Assembly: GCF_002095465.1 (NCBI RefSeq)
Contig: NZ_MLFP01000007.1
Location: 124,001-188,000 of the forward strand
Origin: Pantoea rodasii
GTDB lineage: Bacteria > Pseudomonadota > Gammaproteobacteria > Enterobacterales > Enterobacteriaceae
Direction of reading: 5' to 3'
DNA: 64,000 bases
Below are positions 62,436 to 64,000 of the stretch, one piece after another. Every line of letters begins with the position of its first letter. The first letter of the stretch is position 1. The notes beneath the pieces were generated by a model. That model saw only the letters and a list, made by a program, of their open reading frames with translations, was not told the DNA's origin and did not search any database. Both the position numbers and the translations under genes were made by a program.

Positions 62436-63785
62436 ATGTTGAGCATACTCTGGAGTTTTGTCGCCTTTATCGTGGCGCTTGGCGTGTTAATTACCGTGCA
62501 CGAGTTCGGCCACTTTTGGGTGGCCCGCCGCTGTGGTGTCAAAGTCGAACGTTTCTCGATTGGCTTTGGCAAAGCGTTGTGGCGTCGCAGCGATCGTCAG
62601 GGGACTGAATACGTTATCGCCCTGATTCCGCTGGGTGGCTACGTCAAAATGCTCGATGAGCGTGTAGAGAGCGTCCCCGCCGAACTGCGCCATCAAGCCT
62701 TCAACAATAAAACCGTGCTGCAACGTGCATCCATCATTGCCGCCGGTCCCATCGCAAACTTCATCTTTGCCGTTTTCGCCTATTGGGTGGTGTTCATCCA
62801 TGGTGTGCCGGGTGTACGTCCGGTGGTTGGTGATATTCTGAGCGGTTCGGTCGCTGCAGAAGCGCAAATTAGCGCCGGTATGGAACTTAAAGCGGTAGAT
62901 GGTATCGAAACGCCTGATTGGGATGCTGTGCGCATGGCGCTGATCGGTAAAATCGGCGACAACAATGCCACGCTTACCGTCTCGCAATTTGGTGAAGAGG
63001 CTACGCAGCAAAAGCAGTTAGATTTGCGCGAATGGCAATTTGAACCGGATAAGCAGGACCCGGTGGTGGCGTTAGGTATTCGCCCACGTGGGCCGCAGAT
63101 CGAAACGACCTTAGCTGAAGTTCAGGCAAACTCACCGGCCAGCGCTGCCGGTTTGCAAGCAGGCGATAGGATCGTTAAAGTCGATGGTCAGCCGTTAACA
63201 CAATGGCAGGCATTTGCGGCGCAGGTACGCGATAATCCGCGCAAAAACATGGCGCTGGATGTAGAACGTAACGGCGAACCTGTGGCGTTGACGTTAACGC
63301 CGGAAGCGAAACCGGGCAATGAAGCGGAAGGATTTGCGGGAGTGATTCCGCGCGTGATTCCGCTGCCGGATGAGTACAAAACGGTAAGGCAGTATGGGCC
63401 CTTTGCCGCCATCGGTGAAGCCAGTGTCAAAACCTGGCAACTGATGAAGTTAACGGTCTCGATGCTGGGCAAGTTGATAACCGGGGAAGTGAAGCTGAAT
63501 AACCTGAGCGGGCCAATTTCGATTGCGCAAGGTGCCGGGTTATCAGCGGAATATGGGGTGATTTACTATCTGATGTTCCTGGCGCTGATCAGCGTCAACT
63601 TAGGGATCATCAACCTGTTCCCTCTGCCGGTATTAGATGGTGGACATCTGCTCTTTCTGGCGATCGAAAAGATCAAAGGTGGACCGGTGTCCGAGCGAGT
63701 TCAGGACTTCAGTTATCGCATTGGCTCAATTTTGCTGGTGTTATTAATGGGGCTTGCACTTTTCAATGATTTCTCACGTCTGTAA
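62436..63785 (+). CDS. rseP: RseP intramembrane site-2 zinc protease
   Basis: Cleaves RseA after DegS to release sigma-E; also clears signal-peptide remnants. 449 residues (E. coli 450). The zinc motif HEFGHF is in the first membrane helix, two periplasmic PDZ domains follow (about residues 115-310), and the third ligand motif is [13 protein letters not shown] near the end. It starts 12 bases after cdsA. With degP under a sigma-E promoter, the window holds both a sigma-E regulator and a sigma-E target. Confidence 0.97.
   Translation: MLSILWSFVAFIVALGVLITVHEFGHFWVARRCGVKVERFSIGFGKALWRRSDRQGTEYVIALIPLGGYVKMLDERVESVPAELRHQAFNNKTVLQRASIIAAGPIANFIFAVFAYWVVFIHGVPGVRPVVGDILSGSVAAEAQISAGMELKAVDGIETPDWDAVRMALIGKIGDNNATLTVSQFGEEATQQKQLDLREWQFEPDKQDPVVALGIRPRGPQIETTLAEVQANSPASAAGLQAGDRIVKVDGQPLTQWQAFAAQVRDNPRKNMALDVERNGEPVALTLTPEAKPGNEAEGFAGVIPRVIPLPDEYKTVRQYGPFAAIGEASVKTWQLMKLTVSMLGKLITGEVKLNNLSGPISIAQGAGLSAEYGVIYYLMFLALISVNLGIINLFPLPVLDGGHLLFLAIEKIKGGPVSERVQDFSYRIGSILLVLLMGLALFNDFSRL
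62882..62909 (+). promoter_or_regulatory. Possible sigma-E promoter inside rseP for bamA
   Basis: GGAACTT (62882-62888), a 16-base spacer and TCGAA (62905-62909). The -35 is perfect; the -10 is only a partial match to TCTRA. It lies about 930 bases before bamA, within coding sequence whose codons may account for the match. Confidence 0.35.
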
Positions 63786-63788
63786 TAG

Positions 63789-64000
<212 letters not shown>

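Overview
The window is a chromosomal segment of a gamma-proteobacterium of the order Enterobacterales, most likely family Erwiniaceae (a Pantoea- or Erwinia-like genome; the genus is inference). Gene content and order closely follow the stretch of the E. coli K-12 chromosome from acnB to bamA, the proteins read as close orthologues, two full-length ERIC elements are present, and a short hairpin-forming repeat of the 'gtagcggcgc..attta' type recurs between genes. No tRNA, rRNA, CRISPR array, insertion sequence or prophage was seen.

Layout: (1) 1-2.9 kb: the 3' part of acnB, then yacL. (2) 3.0-13.3 kb: an accessory catabolic island between yacL and speD. A six-gene leftward operon (iron alcohol dehydrogenase, DapA-like aldolase, D-2-hydroxyacid dehydrogenase, two MFS acid transporters, cyclase-family hydrolase) diverges from a rightward operon (DUF1537 acid-sugar kinase, PdxA2, DeoR-type regulator). 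A 182-bp control region between them has a CRP-like site and a repeat/palindrome operator. It looks like a sugar-acid pathway feeding DHAP and pyruvate-level intermediates. (3) 13.3-21.3 kb: speED, yacC, cueO behind a CueR-type promoter, a cystathionine gamma-synthase-family enzyme, hpt and yadGH; gcd and can, which sit here in E. coli, are absent. (4) 21.3-28.4 kb: leftward panBCD, then thpR-sfsA-dksA-gluQ-pcnB-folK, with pcnB keeping the rare AUU start. (5) 28.5-39.7 kb: hrpB, mrcB and the Fur-controlled ferrichrome operon fhuACDB. (6) 39.8-50.7 kb: hemL, erpA, a small exported protein, mtnN-btuF, dgt, degP behind a sigma-E promoter, cdaR, an alginate-lyase-family protein, a GntR/FCD regulator and yaeH. 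(7) 51-64 kb: dapD, glnD, map, then rightward rpsB-tsf-pyrH-frr-dxr-uppS-cdsA-rseP-bamA (translation, isoprenoid/undecaprenyl, phospholipid and outer-membrane assembly).

A major caveat: eight conserved genes (the second MFS gene, panC, pcnB, hrpB, fhuB, degP, the gntR gene and map) each carry one apparent single-base frameshift, mostly in A/T homopolymers. map is essential in E. coli, so the pattern is best read as sequencing error, and I give the corrected full-length extents. The most unusual biology is the divergent acid-sugar island; the repeats (two complete ERICs, one core-deleted ERIC upstream of dksA, tandem repeats at gene ends) are the next most interesting.
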